DNA of 64,000 nt from Streptomyces sp. D2-8 (GCF_023184515.1 NZ_JAAHBP010000019.1:1-64000), one strand, 5' to 3'; positions 50,023 through 59,480 are shown, counted from the stretch's first letter. A program made the numbers and translations. Notes: generated by a model from the sequence alone, not told the origin.

Positions 50023-52758
50023 ATGTCTCCCATCCCCCGCAGGTCCCTCCTGAAGGCAGCCGCCGTCACCGGAGCCGCCGCCCAGTTCAGCTGGGCGCTG
50101 GGAGCCCAGGACGCCCAGGCCGCGCCCGGAGCCGGACCCGCCGACGCGGACCCGGTGACCCTCGACTGGCTGGAGGACGGCGGCCTCGGCGCCGCACCCG
50201 GCTCCACCGTCGGCGTGCCCTGGCCCAAGGGCGCATACCAGAAGGGCCAGACCTTCACGCTGACGGACGCCGGCGGCAAGGCCGTACCCGTGCAGTCCTG
50301 GCCCATCGCCTACTGGCCCGACGGCTCCCTCAAGTGGACCGCGCACGCGGTCGCCTCGGGCGACGGCAAGCTCACCCTCGCCGCCGGGACGCCCGCCGCA
50401 CCCGAGAAGAAGGTCACCGTCGTCAAGCGCGGCGGCACCATCGACATCTCGACCGGCGTCATCAACGCGAAGATCGGCACGTCCGGCTCCACGCTCGTCA
50501 AGTCCGTCAGCCGCGGCTCCACGGAGATCGCGAAGAACGGCCGGCTCGTGCTGATCCGCCAGCCCGAGATCGAGGACGAGGACCAGGGCGCGGTCAAGAC
50601 CGAGCGCTTCGACGGCGCGATCACCAAGGTCGAGGTCGAGCAGGCGGGCCCGGTCCGCGCGGTCGTCCGCATCGACGGCAAGCACCGCAAGGGCGGCCGC
50701 AGCTGGCTGCCCTTCTCGATCCGGCTCTACTTCTACGCGGGCGCCGACTCCTTCCGCATGGTGCACACCATCACCTACGACGGCACGCAGGAACCGGGCA
50801 AGGCCAGTGGCGACTTCATCCGCGGCCTCGGAGTCCGCTTCACCGTGCCCCTGCGGGACGAGGCGTACGACCGCCACATCCGCATCGGCGGCGACGGCAC
50901 CGGACTGCTGCGCGAGGCCGTCAAGGGCATCACCGGACTGCGCCGGGACCCGGGCGCGGCCGTGCAGGCGGCCCAGTTCGAGGGCAAGAAGCTGCCCGAT
51001 CCCGCCACCTGGGACCAGCGGGTGACGACCCGGCTGCAGTACATCCCCGAGTGGGGCGACTACACCCTCTCCCAGCTCTCCGCCGACGGCTTCACGCTGC
51101 GCAAGCGCACCAAGAAGGGCCACGGCTGGGTCGCCGCGGGCGGTGGCCGGCGCGCGTCCGGCTTCGGCTACGTCGGAGGGGCGAGCGGCGGGTTCTCCTT
51201 CGGACTGCGCGACTTCTGGGAGAAGTTCCCCGCCCAGCTCGACATCCGGGACGCCCACACCGACGAGGCCGAGGTCACCCTCTGGCTCTGGTCACCCGAG
51301 GCCCAGCCCATGGACATGCGCTTCTACCACGACGGCATGGGCCAGGCCACCTACCCGGAGCAGATCGAAGGCCTCAACATCACCTACGAGGACTACGAGC
51401 CGGAGTTCGGCACCCCGTACGGCATCGCCCGCACCTCCGAACTCCTCTTCTGGGCCAACGAGTCGACCCCCAGCCCCGACCGGTTCGCCGAGCAGGTCGA
51501 GGCCGTCCGCGTGCTGCCGCAGCTGGCCGCCCCGCCCAAGCAGCTCATCAAGGCTCAGGTCTTCGGGCCGAACCTGTACTCCGAGCCCGACCGCTCCACC
51601 CCGGCCAAGGCGAAGATCGAGGACCACCTCGACTTCCTCTTCACCTACTACAAGGACCAGGTGGAGCAGCGCCGCTGGTACGGCTTCTGGGACTACGGCG
51701 ACATCATGCACACCTACGACACGTTCCGGCACCAGTGGCGGTACGACATCGGTGGCTACGCCTGGGACAACTCCGAGCTGTCGCCGGACCTGTGGCTCTG
51801 GTTCGCCTACCTGCGCTCCGGCCGCGCCGACATCTTCCGCTTCGCCGAGGCGATGACCCGGCACACCGGCGAGGTCGACGTCTACCACCTGGGCAAATGG
51901 GCGGGCCTCGGCACCCGGCACGGCGTGCAGCACTTCGCCGACAGCGCCAAGCAGCAGCGCATCGCCAACACCACCTACCGGCGCTACTACTACTTCCTCA
52001 CGGCGGACGAGCGGGTCGGCGACCTCATGCACGCCAACGTCGACTCCGACGAGACGTTCCTCGCCCTCGACCCGCTCCGCAAGATCCGCACCGAGCCGTA
52101 CACCCCCGACCGGCACGCCCTGTCGATCGGCTTCGGCACGGACTGGAGCGGCCTGGTGTCGGCCTGGCTGACGGAGTGGGAACGCAAGGGCCCGAAGTGG
52201 GAGAAGGCCAAGGCCCGCGTGCTGTCCACGATGGAGACCATTGCCGCCCAGCCCAACGGCTTCGTCCAGGGCAGCGGCCTGTACGACCTGGACACCGGCA
52301 GGTTCGCCGTCGCCGGGGCCGCCAAGGTGGAGGTCTCGCACCTGTCGGCCGTCTTCGGCCTGAACGAGCTGTGCGCCGAGCTCATCGACCTCGTCGACAT
52401 GCCGAAGTTCAACGAGGCGTACTTCGACTACTGCCGCTACTTCAACGCCACCAAGGCCGAACAGGCGGCCCGCTACGGCTCCAACTTCGGCAACCTGCTG
52501 CTCTTCCAGGGCCACTCGCGCCTCGACGCCTACGCGTCCGTCAAGACCGGCGACGAGAAGCTCGCCAAGCGGGCGTGGGAGAAGTTCTACAACTCCGACG
52601 GCTACAAGGAGTCGGCACCCTGGCGGACGGAGAAGCTGAGCGGTCCGGTCGCGCTGGTGCCGGGCAGCGAGGCCACCTGGGTCTCCACGAACGAGACCGC
52701 GCTGTACGGCCTCGCCGCCATCGAGAACCTGGCACTGCTCGGGGACAAGATGCCGTAA
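50023..52758 (+). CDS. Tat-exported exo-rhamnogalacturonan lyase-like protein (YetA/PL26 type)
   Basis: A 911-residue protein. RRSLLKAAAVTGAAAQFSWALG with a twin Arg and cleavage after AQA near residue 33 indicates Tat export. The mature protein has an N-terminal beta domain (VTLDWLEDGG, TVGVPWPKGAY, VQSWPIAYWPDGSLKWTAH), a central beta part (FSIRLYFYAGADSFRMVHTITYDG) and a C-terminal alpha/alpha toroid (RRWYGFWDYGDIMHTYD, WDNSELSPDLWLWFAYLRSG, KWAGLGTRHGVQHF). This order and the PWP...WPDGS...KW motifs match PcRGLX/YetA-like lyases. It should cut rhamnogalacturonan outside the cell and supply the importer. Enzyme activity is inferred from family. Confidence 0.82.
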   Translation: MSPIPRRSLLKAAAVTGAAAQFSWALGAQDAQAAPGAGPADADPVTLDWLEDGGLGAAPGSTVGVPWPKGAYQKGQTFTLTDAGGKAVPVQSWPIAYWPDGSLKWTAHAVASGDGKLTLAAGTPAAPEKKVTVVKRGGTIDISTGVINAKIGTSGSTLVKSVSRGSTEIAKNGRLVLIRQPEIEDEDQGAVKTERFDGAITKVEVEQAGPVRAVVRIDGKHRKGGRSWLPFSIRLYFYAGADSFRMVHTITYDGTQEPGKASGDFIRGLGVRFTVPLRDEAYDRHIRIGGDGTGLLREAVKGITGLRRDPGAAVQAAQFEGKKLPDPATWDQRVTTRLQYIPEWGDYTLSQLSADGFTLRKRTKKGHGWVAAGGGRRASGFGYVGGASGGFSFGLRDFWEKFPAQLDIRDAHTDEAEVTLWLWSPEAQPMDMRFYHDGMGQATYPEQIEGLNITYEDYEPEFGTPYGIARTSELLFWANESTPSPDRFAEQVEAVRVLPQLAAPPKQLIKAQVFGPNLYSEPDRSTPAKAKIEDHLDFLFTYYKDQVEQRRWYGFWDYGDIMHTYDTFRHQWRYDIGGYAWDNSELSPDLWLWFAYLRSGRADIFRFAEAMTRHTGEVDVYHLGKWAGLGTRHGVQHFADSAKQQRIANTTYRRYYYFLTADERVGDLMHANVDSDETFLALDPLRKIRTEPYTPDRHALSIGFGTDWSGLVSAWLTEWERKGPKWEKAKARVLSTMETIAAQPNGFVQGSGLYDLDTGRFAVAGAAKVEVSHLSAVFGLNELCAELIDLVDMPKFNEAYFDYCRYFNATKAEQAARYGSNFGNLLLFQGHSRLDAYASVKTGDEKLAKRAWEKFYNSDGYKESAPWRTEKLSGPVALVPGSEATWVSTNETALYGLAAIENLALLGDKMP

Positions 52759-52768
52759 CGGGAAGCTG

Positions 52769-52813
52769 AACGAGCGGTTCCCGTGGCGACGCCGTAGCGG
52801 GAACCGCTCGTTT
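52769..52813 (+). terminator. Terminator of the pectin operon
   Basis: AACGAGCGGTTCCCG and CGGGAACCGCTCGTT are perfect 15-base arms with a 14-base loop and a short T-run after, 10 bases past the lyase stop. It also ends the convergent gene. Confidence 0.85.
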
Positions 52814-53019
52814 CAGTCGATGATCTGGTTGAAGAACAGGACGGCCGGGGCCAGCACCCCGCCTCCGACGCTCACCGCGACCGGCCACACGTTGCCGGCC
52901 AGCGCCGCCAGGACAGTGGCACCGATGCCGACCAGGGATGCCAGCAGGAAGACGATCGCGGCGCGCTGACTGAGGAGCGGTCCGTCCCGGCCGGGCCCCC
53001 GACGGTCGGCCTGTGCCAC
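52813..53019 (-). CDS. Small membrane protein
   Basis: A 68-residue protein with GTG 53019 preceded by GGAG at 7 bases. A basic/acidic N-terminus (VAQADRRGPGRDGP) is followed by two hydrophobic helices (AAIVFLLASLVGIGATVLAALAG and VWPVAVSVGGGVLAPAVLFF). It starts 11 bases after the stop of the PLP-enzyme gene on the same strand, so the two are likely one operon. Function unknown. Confidence 0.7.
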   Translation of the reverse strand: MAQADRRGPGRDGPLLSQRAAIVFLLASLVGIGATVLAALAGNVWPVAVSVGGGVLAPAVLFFNQIID

Positions 53020-53030
53020 CTCGGTGCTCC

Positions 53031-54386
53031 TCAGCCGACGCCGTGAACGGGCTCGTGCGCCCGCTGCCGCGGGGGAGTGCCGCGGCCGCCCGGGCCCGGC
53101 ACGTCCCACGGATCCTGGGCGGGGCGCAGGAGTTCGAAGCGGACAGCGCCGCCGTCACCGCTCGTCCGGACCCCGTGCACGGCGGGTTCCGGCAGGCTGT
53201 TGTAGTGGAAGGGCGTCGAGAAGTAGTAGGCGCCCGTGTCCGGGACGGTGATGATGTCGCCGGGTTCCAGGAGCGGCAGAGCGCGGTCCCGCGCCAGCAG
53301 ATCCCCGGCGAAGCAGGCGGGTCCCGCGATGTCCTGGCGGACCGGTCCGCCCCGCTTGGTCCTGCCGCTCCCGTCGTGCGCCTCGATCCGCAGCGGCCAG
53401 GCGTCGGGGTTGAACACCGTCCGGGTGGCCACCTGCACACCGGCGTGGGTGACCGCGATCGGCCGGCCGCCCATGCTCTTCGTGTACTCGACGTACGCGG
53501 CGGTGAACCCGTTCTTGGCGAGGACGGAGCGCCCGAACTCGGTGACGATCTCGTACCCGCCGGAGAAGAGCGCGGGCGCCTGGGCGCGCAGCTGCCGGAC
53601 GTACGTGCCGAAGGTCGGCGTGGTCTCGTCGTCGGCGAAGTTGACGGGCAGTCCGCCGCCGATGTCGATGCCGACGACCTGGCGCCGTCCGAGCGAGGCG
53701 TTGACCTCCTCGGCGAACGCCACGGCCTGCGCGACCCCGCCGGCCATGAGGTCGAGCGGGCAGCCCTGCGAACCGGCGTGCGTGTGCACCCAGGTCAGCC
53801 ACGGGTGGTCGTGGTAGGCGCGCAGCAACCGTCGTCGGCTGCCCGGGTCCGCCAGGGGGACGCCGAACTTCGAGGTGCTCGTCGCCGTGCTCATCGCGGC
53901 GATGCTGCCGCCGCCGAGCTGGGAGTTGACGCGCACCCCGATCCGCGACACCGGGACGCGATCGCCCAACGCCCGGTCGATCCTGGCCAGTTCCTGGTAG
54001 TTGTCGGCGTTGACGGTCACCCCCAGGTCGAGGGCGTGCCGCAGTTCGGCCTCCGTCTTGGCCGGAGAGTCGAAGACGATCCGATCCGGTGCGAATCCGG
54101 CGGCCAGCGCGCGGGCCAGCTCACCCGCGGTGGCCACCTCGCAGCCCATGCCGAGCCGCCGCAGCTCCGCCAGCACCGGCACCAGGCAGTTGGCCTTGGC
54201 GGCGAACGCGTGCAGCACACGCGGCGCAGAGGGGAAGGCGCGGTGCAGGGAGGCGACGGTCGCGGCGACGCCGTCGAGGTCGACGAAGGCGGCCAGCTGG
54301 GACCGCCCGGCGTCCAGCAGTCCCTGCCGCACCGCTTCCTGGAGGATCCGTTCGCGCCGCTCGGCGGCGCTGGTCAGTCCGGTCAT
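53031..54386 (-). CDS. Fold-type III PLP-dependent decarboxylase-like enzyme (Y4yA-like)
   Basis: A 451-residue alanine-racemase-fold protein related to diaminopimelate/ornithine decarboxylases. ATG 54386 follows GGAAGG. The PLP lysine is Lys64 in LHAFAAKANCLVPVL. HTHAGSQG and GIDIGGGLPVNF bind the PLP phosphate. GPACFAGDLLARD near residue 360 contains the Cys donated to the partner active site in decarboxylases, and DTGAYYFS is also seen. The family can be decarboxylase, racemase or beta-hydroxyaspartate aldolase-like. It resembles the Y4yA group sometimes near peptide-siderophore genes. The nearby PucR gene may regulate it. Substrate unknown. Confidence 0.82.
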   Translation of the reverse strand: MTGLTSAAERRERILQEAVRQGLLDAGRSQLAAFVDLDGVAATVASLHRAFPSAPRVLHAFAAKANCLVPVLAELRRLGMGCEVATAGELARALAAGFAPDRIVFDSPAKTEAELRHALDLGVTVNADNYQELARIDRALGDRVPVSRIGVRVNSQLGGGSIAAMSTATSTSKFGVPLADPGSRRRLLRAYHDHPWLTWVHTHAGSQGCPLDLMAGGVAQAVAFAEEVNASLGRRQVVGIDIGGGLPVNFADDETTPTFGTYVRQLRAQAPALFSGGYEIVTEFGRSVLAKNGFTAAYVEYTKSMGGRPIAVTHAGVQVATRTVFNPDAWPLRIEAHDGSGRTKRGGPVRQDIAGPACFAGDLLARDRALPLLEPGDIITVPDTGAYYFSTPFHYNSLPEPAVHGVRTSGDGGAVRFELLRPAQDPWDVPGPGGRGTPPRQRAHEPVHGVG

Positions 54387-54504
54387 GGTGAGCCTTCCGG
54401 TGTCGTACGCGCAGCGCCCGGGACCTCCCCGGGGCGGAGTACCAGGCTGCTGTCCGCACCGGGAGGGCGTCTTCGTCGAGTCGTCAAAGACGCGGGCCTC
54501 GCCG

Positions 54505-54531
54505 ACGGCGGTTGGACGCAACAACCGCCGT
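54505..54531. promoter_or_regulatory. Inverted repeat between the PucR and PLP-enzyme genes
   Basis: ACGGCGGTTG-GACGCAA-CAACCGCCGT, perfect 10-base arms, 119 bases before the PLP-enzyme start and 104 bases after the PucR stop (both minus strand). It may be a PucR operator or a terminator without T-tract. Confidence 0.45.
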
Positions 54532-54634
54532 GCCGGGCAAGGGCGTTGTGCGGTACGACGAAGGAGAGGCCCTTCGATGGTGGCCGCGGCCAAGGCGACG
54601 GACGGCACGCCCGCGGCCGCCTCGTGCCGGTCGC

Positions 54635-56296
54635 TCAGGGGCGTGCGCCGTCGGCGTCTCCCCCCAGACGCAACTGCACCTGTGCGAGCAGCCGGGCGTC
54701 GGGACTCTCCAGATCCAGCCCCGACACCTGCGTGATCCGGCGCAACCGGTAGCGCAGGCTGTTGGAGTGCACGCCCAGCGCGCGCGAGGCGGCGGACACG
54801 TCACCGAAGTGGTCGAGGTAGGCGCGCAGGGTCTCCACCAGGCAACTGCCGCTGTGTTCGGCGTCGAACTCCCTCAGCCGGGCCACCGAGGTCCGCGGTG
54901 GCAGCGCCACCTCCCGCAGGGCGTCGACGACTTGGAGGATGCCCACGGTGTCCGCGACGTCCTCGCTCCGCGCGACCGTGCGGGGCCCGGCGGCCGCGAT
55001 GAGCGCCTGCAGGGTCCGCTCGGCCGACCGTCGTGACGCGGGCGCCCCTGCCAGGCCGGGGACCACGTCGCCGAGGCCCACCTTCACCGCGGGGCCGATC
55101 GTCGTCGACAGTTGATCGGCCAGTGATTCCCCGAGTCGGCGCACCTGGCCGTCGGCCCGACCCGGGCCGCGCTCCAGCCCGCTCAGCAGCACCAGGATCC
55201 TGCCGCCCGCCGGGACCACCACGACGCGGTGGCCCAACGCCGCGCAGTGCAGGGTGAGCAGCCCGTACAACCCGGACGGGTCGTCGTCCCCGTGGTGGCC
55301 TGACCCGGTCCCGACCGCGAGGACGGCACAGGGCTGCCGGGGCGGCAGAGAGGCCCGCTCCGCGAGCACCTCGACGGATCCACGGTCCTCCAGCAGCGCC
55401 CGAGCCGCATCCTCCACCAGGCGGCCGTCCGAGCTGTGGGTGCGGTGATGCAGCAGGTGGGCGGCGGCGGCCCGGGCCGCCGCGCGCAGCGTCTCCGCGG
55501 CGTTCGGCGCGAGCGGGCGGCCGGCGACCGCCGCCACCCAGATGGACCCCAGCGCCTCTCCGCCCGCCCGCACGGCGCCGACCAGACGCTCCGGGTCCTG
55601 GCCGTGGGCGGGCCGGTGCAGCACATCGCCCGCCCCCCACAGCGCCTGGAAGAACCCCGCCTCCCGCATGGCCGCCACCCGCCAGGGCGGCACGCGGCGG
55701 CCGAGGATGGTCAGCCGGCGCATCTCGTCCACGTTCTCCTCCGTGGAGGAGTACGCCAGCACCCGCGACTCCGTGTCCTCGACGGTCACCGAGCCTCCCA
55801 CCAGGGCCGCCACCGCATCGGCCAGTGAGTCCAGATCACCCAGGCGCACGCCGCTGGTCGCCGGCACCGGGGGAACACCCGCCGCGGCGAGCCCCGCCCT
55901 CAGCACCCCCACGAGTTGGGCCCAGGTACACCAGGCGGTACGGAAGAGCACCGCCGTGCCGCTCTCCTCCGCTGCTGCCTGCAACGCCCGCGCGGTGGGC
56001 TCCGGCCGCCCCGGGCCGAACACCACGCCCGCCGCACCGGCCTCACCGGCCCGGCGCACCACGTCGACCGCATGCGCCGAGCGCGGATCGACGCCGACCG
56101 CGAGCAGTAACTCCCGCGGCCTGATCACGGGTTCCAGGGCGTCCAGCACATGGACACCGGTGACGCTCGTCCGCAGTCCCTCCGGGGCCGTGTGCAACTC
56201 CACGGCTCCGGCACCCACCACCGAGAGCAGGCGCTCCAGGGTCCCCTGGTCCTCGGCGCCCGTGCCCCGGGCCGGTGATGCCCCCAGGTCCGTCAT
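54635..56296 (-). CDS. PucR-family transcriptional regulator
   Basis: A 553-residue activator-type regulator. The N-terminal PucR-type ligand domain (residues 20-140: VVGAGAVELHTAPEGLRTSVTGVHVLDALEP) is followed by a GAF-like middle (SVTVEDTESRVLAYSSTEENVDEMRRLTIL) and a GGDEF-like dimerisation region (SATIGPAVKVGLGD-type, VGLGDVVPGLAGAPASRRSAERTLQAL). The C-terminal HTH_30 domain is ETLRAYLDHFGDVSAASRALGVHSNSLRYRLRRI (about 490-525), characteristic of PucR/CdaR. It probably controls the adjacent PLP enzyme. No signal is known. Confidence 0.88.
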   Translation of the reverse strand: MTDLGASPARGTGAEDQGTLERLLSVVGAGAVELHTAPEGLRTSVTGVHVLDALEPVIRPRELLLAVGVDPRSAHAVDVVRRAGEAGAAGVVFGPGRPEPTARALQAAAEESGTAVLFRTAWCTWAQLVGVLRAGLAAAGVPPVPATSGVRLGDLDSLADAVAALVGGSVTVEDTESRVLAYSSTEENVDEMRRLTILGRRVPPWRVAAMREAGFFQALWGAGDVLHRPAHGQDPERLVGAVRAGGEALGSIWVAAVAGRPLAPNAAETLRAAARAAAAHLLHHRTHSSDGRLVEDAARALLEDRGSVEVLAERASLPPRQPCAVLAVGTGSGHHGDDDPSGLYGLLTLHCAALGHRVVVVPAGGRILVLLSGLERGPGRADGQVRRLGESLADQLSTTIGPAVKVGLGDVVPGLAGAPASRRSAERTLQALIAAAGPRTVARSEDVADTVGILQVVDALREVALPPRTSVARLREFDAEHSGSCLVETLRAYLDHFGDVSAASRALGVHSNSLRYRLRRITQVSGLDLESPDARLLAQVQLRLGGDADGARP

Positions 56297-56436
56297 GATG
56301 CCTCCCCGTCCCCGCCCGACCGCCCCGCCCGACCGCCCGTCGGCGGCCGATCGGAGAAACGTATGACATCACGGGCTTTGTCCGCAGTCGATACGCCCTA
56401 CGGCATGCGGAGGGACCGATGGCGCCGATTCAGGGG

Positions 56437-58815
56437 CTAGTTCATCCGCCCCAGGACCTCCCGGACCCGCCGGACGTCCCGGATCCGCTGCTCGTACGTC
56501 GCCCCGAGGGCGAGCAGCAGGAGTCCGGCGAGGGCGGGAGGCGCCCAGCGGGGGAGAGCCCCCGTCACCTGCACGACGTACGGGGCGAGTTCGTGCAGCG
56601 TGACCAGGGCCAGCACCGAGCCGCCGAGCACCAGCGGCGCCCGGAGGTGGTACCGGGCGCCCAGCAGGGTGACCAGCAGCGCCGCGATGCCCAGCAGCAG
56701 GGGCCGCGTCCAGTGCGGATCGGCCCAGGCCGCGACGAGGCTCGGCACGAGGGTGGCGGCGAGCCCGGGGCCGTACGCCGTCCAGGAGGAGGCCTGCGGG
56801 TCGCGGCGCCGGCGCAGCGCTCCGACGAGCAGCGCCGGGACGGTCACCGGGAGGGTGTAGGCCTCGGGTGTGCCGACGTCCCAGGCGGCCAGGCGGACCC
56901 AGGCGGCCAGCACGAACAGGGCCGTGGCCGCATAGCCGACGGGACGCCGCTCGGCGCGCAGTGCCGTGCCCGCGGCGATCACCCCGCACAGGGCCAGCAC
57001 CAACGCGAGCATCGGCGGGTCGGTGACGGCGAGAGCCACGGCGAACAGCCCGAGGGCGGCTCCCACGGCCTCGACGGGCACCGTCGCCCGGGAGGCGCCG
57101 AGACGCGCCGCCAGCAGGGCGGCGGCAGCGGGAACCAGCAGAACCGGCAGGGCGGTCCGGGCCGGCGGCCAGCCCGCGGCGGCACCGGACGCCGACGCCA
57201 GCGCGGCGGCGAACACGAGAGCCGCCGGAGCCGTGAAGGGCGCCACGCCCGCCCGCCACGAGGCCGCGGCGAACAGCGCCGTCAGCACGGACAGCGCGAC
57301 GAGGGTCGCGGACTGGGAGGCGAGGGAGACCAGGGTGAGGCTGACGGCCGTGACCAGGGCGAGGACGAGGGCCGTGACCTGCGCGGCCGACGCCGTGACC
57401 CGGCACATGTACAGCGCGGCCGCCGTCATGACGCCCAGGACCAGCATCCCCGCGAGGTAGGGGACCTCGAAGACCGCCGGAAGTATCAGAGCCGTGGCCC
57501 AGAGCAGCCCGAGGGAGCCGATCCGGGCCCGCCCGCGCCACTGCTCCGCGCGGACCACCAGGGCGAGAACGGCGGCGACGGCCACCAGCACGAGGGGAGC
57601 CACCGCCGCGTCCGGCGGCCAGGGCGCCTCGACGACCACCGCCGCCCGGGCATCCGAGGGCGCACCGCTCCACACCCGGCCCAGCCGGCCGGCCGGGCCC
57701 AGCAGCACCACGGCGACGACGGGCAGCGTCCACAGCACCGCCAGCGCCTGTACGGCACCGGAGGCCCACGCGAAGCCCATCCGCATGGCGTCCGGCAGCC
57801 GTTCGATCCGCACCGCGGCCAAGAGGGCGATGCCGACGGCCAGATGAGCCGGTACCACCCACTCCGACGGCATCCCGGGCCGAGCCACTCCACCGAGCGC
57901 GCCCACGACGAGCAGACCGGACGTGATCGCGAGGCCGAGGGCGTGCTTGCCGCCCGGCCCCCGCCAGGACGCACCCAGAGCGATCGCCGCCGCGAGCAGG
58001 AGCAGCGCCCCGGCACGGGAAGCGTCACCCGGACCGTCCGCCGTCAAGGACAGCCAGGCCGCACCCAGAACGCCCCAGCCGCCCATGCCGTAGGCACCGA
58101 CGACGGCGATGATCCGCACGGCCCCGGCCGTCAACCGCCCCACCACCACCGCGTCGAGCCCGGCCGTCACCAGCAGCGCGGCCGTGATCACATACGGACT
58201 CGCGCCGGCGGCCAGGGCCCACAGCAGCAGCGGGAACTGGGCCGCGACCAGGGCGGAGGGCAGGGGCAGGCGCAGCGCGGACATGGCCGGCAGCAGACCG
58301 TACGCCGACCAGGTCGCCGCCAGCACCGCCGACGCGGCCGCCGCGTACCCGGTCCCGTCCGTCCCGGAGAGGGCCGCCGCGTGCAGCGCGTAGGCGTCCA
58401 GGACGGTCAGGGCGAGCCCGAGGCCCGCCACGGACTCGGCCGTCGACCGCAGGCCCCGCTTCAGCAGCGCCGCGGGCGCGGCGAGCGTGGCCAGCGTGAC
58501 CGCGCCGAGCACCAGGGCCCGCCCGGCGATCCCCATGTGTCCCCAGCTGACCAGCGTGAACACCGCCGCCGCCAGCGTGAGCAGGACACCGCCGAGGACC
58601 AGCAGCACGTTCTGCACGCTGGGCGCGGCCGTCTCCGGGCGGGGCGGTGCGGCGGGCGGCTGCGCCGAGGCGTGGGCCCGCGGCTGCTGCGTCTGGTGCA
58701 GGGCCGCGACCAGCCAGGCGCGACGGGTCAGCAACTGGGCGCGCCGGGCGTCCAGTTGCCAGAGTTCGGCATCGAGGAGCCGCAATTCCTCGGCCGGGGG
58801 CGGAAGGTGGGTCAT
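56437..58815 (-). CDS. Giant polytopic membrane protein
   Basis: A 792-residue protein with more than 20 hydrophobic segments rich in Ala, Leu and Val, such as NVLLVLGGVLLTLAAAVFTLVSW and ALVLGAVTLATLAAPAALL. A soluble N-terminal coil precedes them (ELRLLDAELWQLDARRAQLLTRRAWLVAAL). I recall large actinobacterial proteins of this form with an SCO7613-type C-terminus. They are not transporters of any named class. ATG 58815 is taken as start; an in-frame ATG at 58851 is possible. Antisense frames are open along its length because of the base bias. Function unknown. Confidence 0.8.
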   Translation of the reverse strand: MTHLPPPAEELRLLDAELWQLDARRAQLLTRRAWLVAALHQTQQPRAHASAQPPAAPPRPETAAPSVQNVLLVLGGVLLTLAAAVFTLVSWGHMGIAGRALVLGAVTLATLAAPAALLKRGLRSTAESVAGLGLALTVLDAYALHAAALSGTDGTGYAAAASAVLAATWSAYGLLPAMSALRLPLPSALVAAQFPLLLWALAAGASPYVITAALLVTAGLDAVVVGRLTAGAVRIIAVVGAYGMGGWGVLGAAWLSLTADGPGDASRAGALLLLAAAIALGASWRGPGGKHALGLAITSGLLVVGALGGVARPGMPSEWVVPAHLAVGIALLAAVRIERLPDAMRMGFAWASGAVQALAVLWTLPVVAVVLLGPAGRLGRVWSGAPSDARAAVVVEAPWPPDAAVAPLVLVAVAAVLALVVRAEQWRGRARIGSLGLLWATALILPAVFEVPYLAGMLVLGVMTAAALYMCRVTASAAQVTALVLALVTAVSLTLVSLASQSATLVALSVLTALFAAASWRAGVAPFTAPAALVFAAALASASGAAAGWPPARTALPVLLVPAAAALLAARLGASRATVPVEAVGAALGLFAVALAVTDPPMLALVLALCGVIAAGTALRAERRPVGYAATALFVLAAWVRLAAWDVGTPEAYTLPVTVPALLVGALRRRRDPQASSWTAYGPGLAATLVPSLVAAWADPHWTRPLLLGIAALLVTLLGARYHLRAPLVLGGSVLALVTLHELAPYVVQVTGALPRWAPPALAGLLLLALGATYEQRIRDVRRVREVLGRMN

Positions 58816-58912
58816 GCATCGCAGTGTGGTTCGCGCCACCCCGCACGGCATGAGTGCGGATACTCAGGCGTGTACTCAGCCGGTCCGCGTCGTAGGTGGG
58901 CAGACTGCCGGT

Positions 58913-59359
58913 ATGGACTGGAACCGTTACCGCTTCCGCAGCCGGTGGACCCTGCCCGCACCCCCCGCCACCGTGTACGGCGTGCTGGACCGCCCCGAGG
59001 AGTACCCGCGCTGGTGGCGCCAGGTCCGGGAGGTGACCCGGCTCGACGACACCACCGGGGTGATCCGCGTCCGCTCCGTCCTGCCGTACGACATGACCTT
59101 CACGGCGCGGGAGGCGCGGCGCGATCCCGCGGCCGGCGTGCTGGAGACCGCCCTGTCCGGGGACATGGAGGGCTGGGCGCGCTGGACCGTCACGCCGCTC
59201 GGGACGGGCAGTCTCGCGCGGTACGACCAGGTCGTCAGCGTGCACAAGCCGCTGCTGCGGCGGCTCGCCGTACCGGGGCGGCCCGTCTTCCGCGCCAACC
59301 ACGCGCTGATGATGCGGTCCGGGCGGCGCGGACTCCTCAGGCACCTCCAAGCGGTTTGA
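58913..59359 (+). CDS. SRPBCC (polyketide cyclase/START-like) family protein
   Basis: A 148-residue single-domain protein with the start RSRWTLPAPPATVYGVLDRPEEYPRWWRQV and the strand pattern VLPYDMTFTAREARRDPAAGVLE, typical of SRPBCC helix-grip ligand-binding proteins (COG3832/polyketide cyclase-like). It is divergent from the giant membrane protein. No Shine-Dalgarno is visible, and CAGACT seven bases upstream may give a leaderless mRNA. Ligand unknown. Confidence 0.85.
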   Translation: MDWNRYRFRSRWTLPAPPATVYGVLDRPEEYPRWWRQVREVTRLDDTTGVIRVRSVLPYDMTFTAREARRDPAAGVLETALSGDMEGWARWTVTPLGTGSLARYDQVVSVHKPLLRRLAVPGRPVFRANHALMMRSGRRGLLRHLQAV

Positions 59360-59398
59360 AGGAAGCGTGCCCGGACCTGTATGGTTCAGTGCGTTCCC

Positions 59399-59470
59399 GG
59401 GCGATTAGCTCAGTGGGAGAGCGCTTCGTTCACACCGAAGAGGTCACTGGTTCGAACCCAGTATCGCCCA
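59399..59470 (+). tRNA. tRNA-Val (CAC), copy 2
   Basis: Identical over its 72 nt to the tRNA at 44886. Anticodon CAC. A -10 TATGGT about 18 bases upstream preceded by TTGAAG suggests its own promoter. Confidence 0.96.
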
Positions 59471-59480
59471 CCGGAAACAG

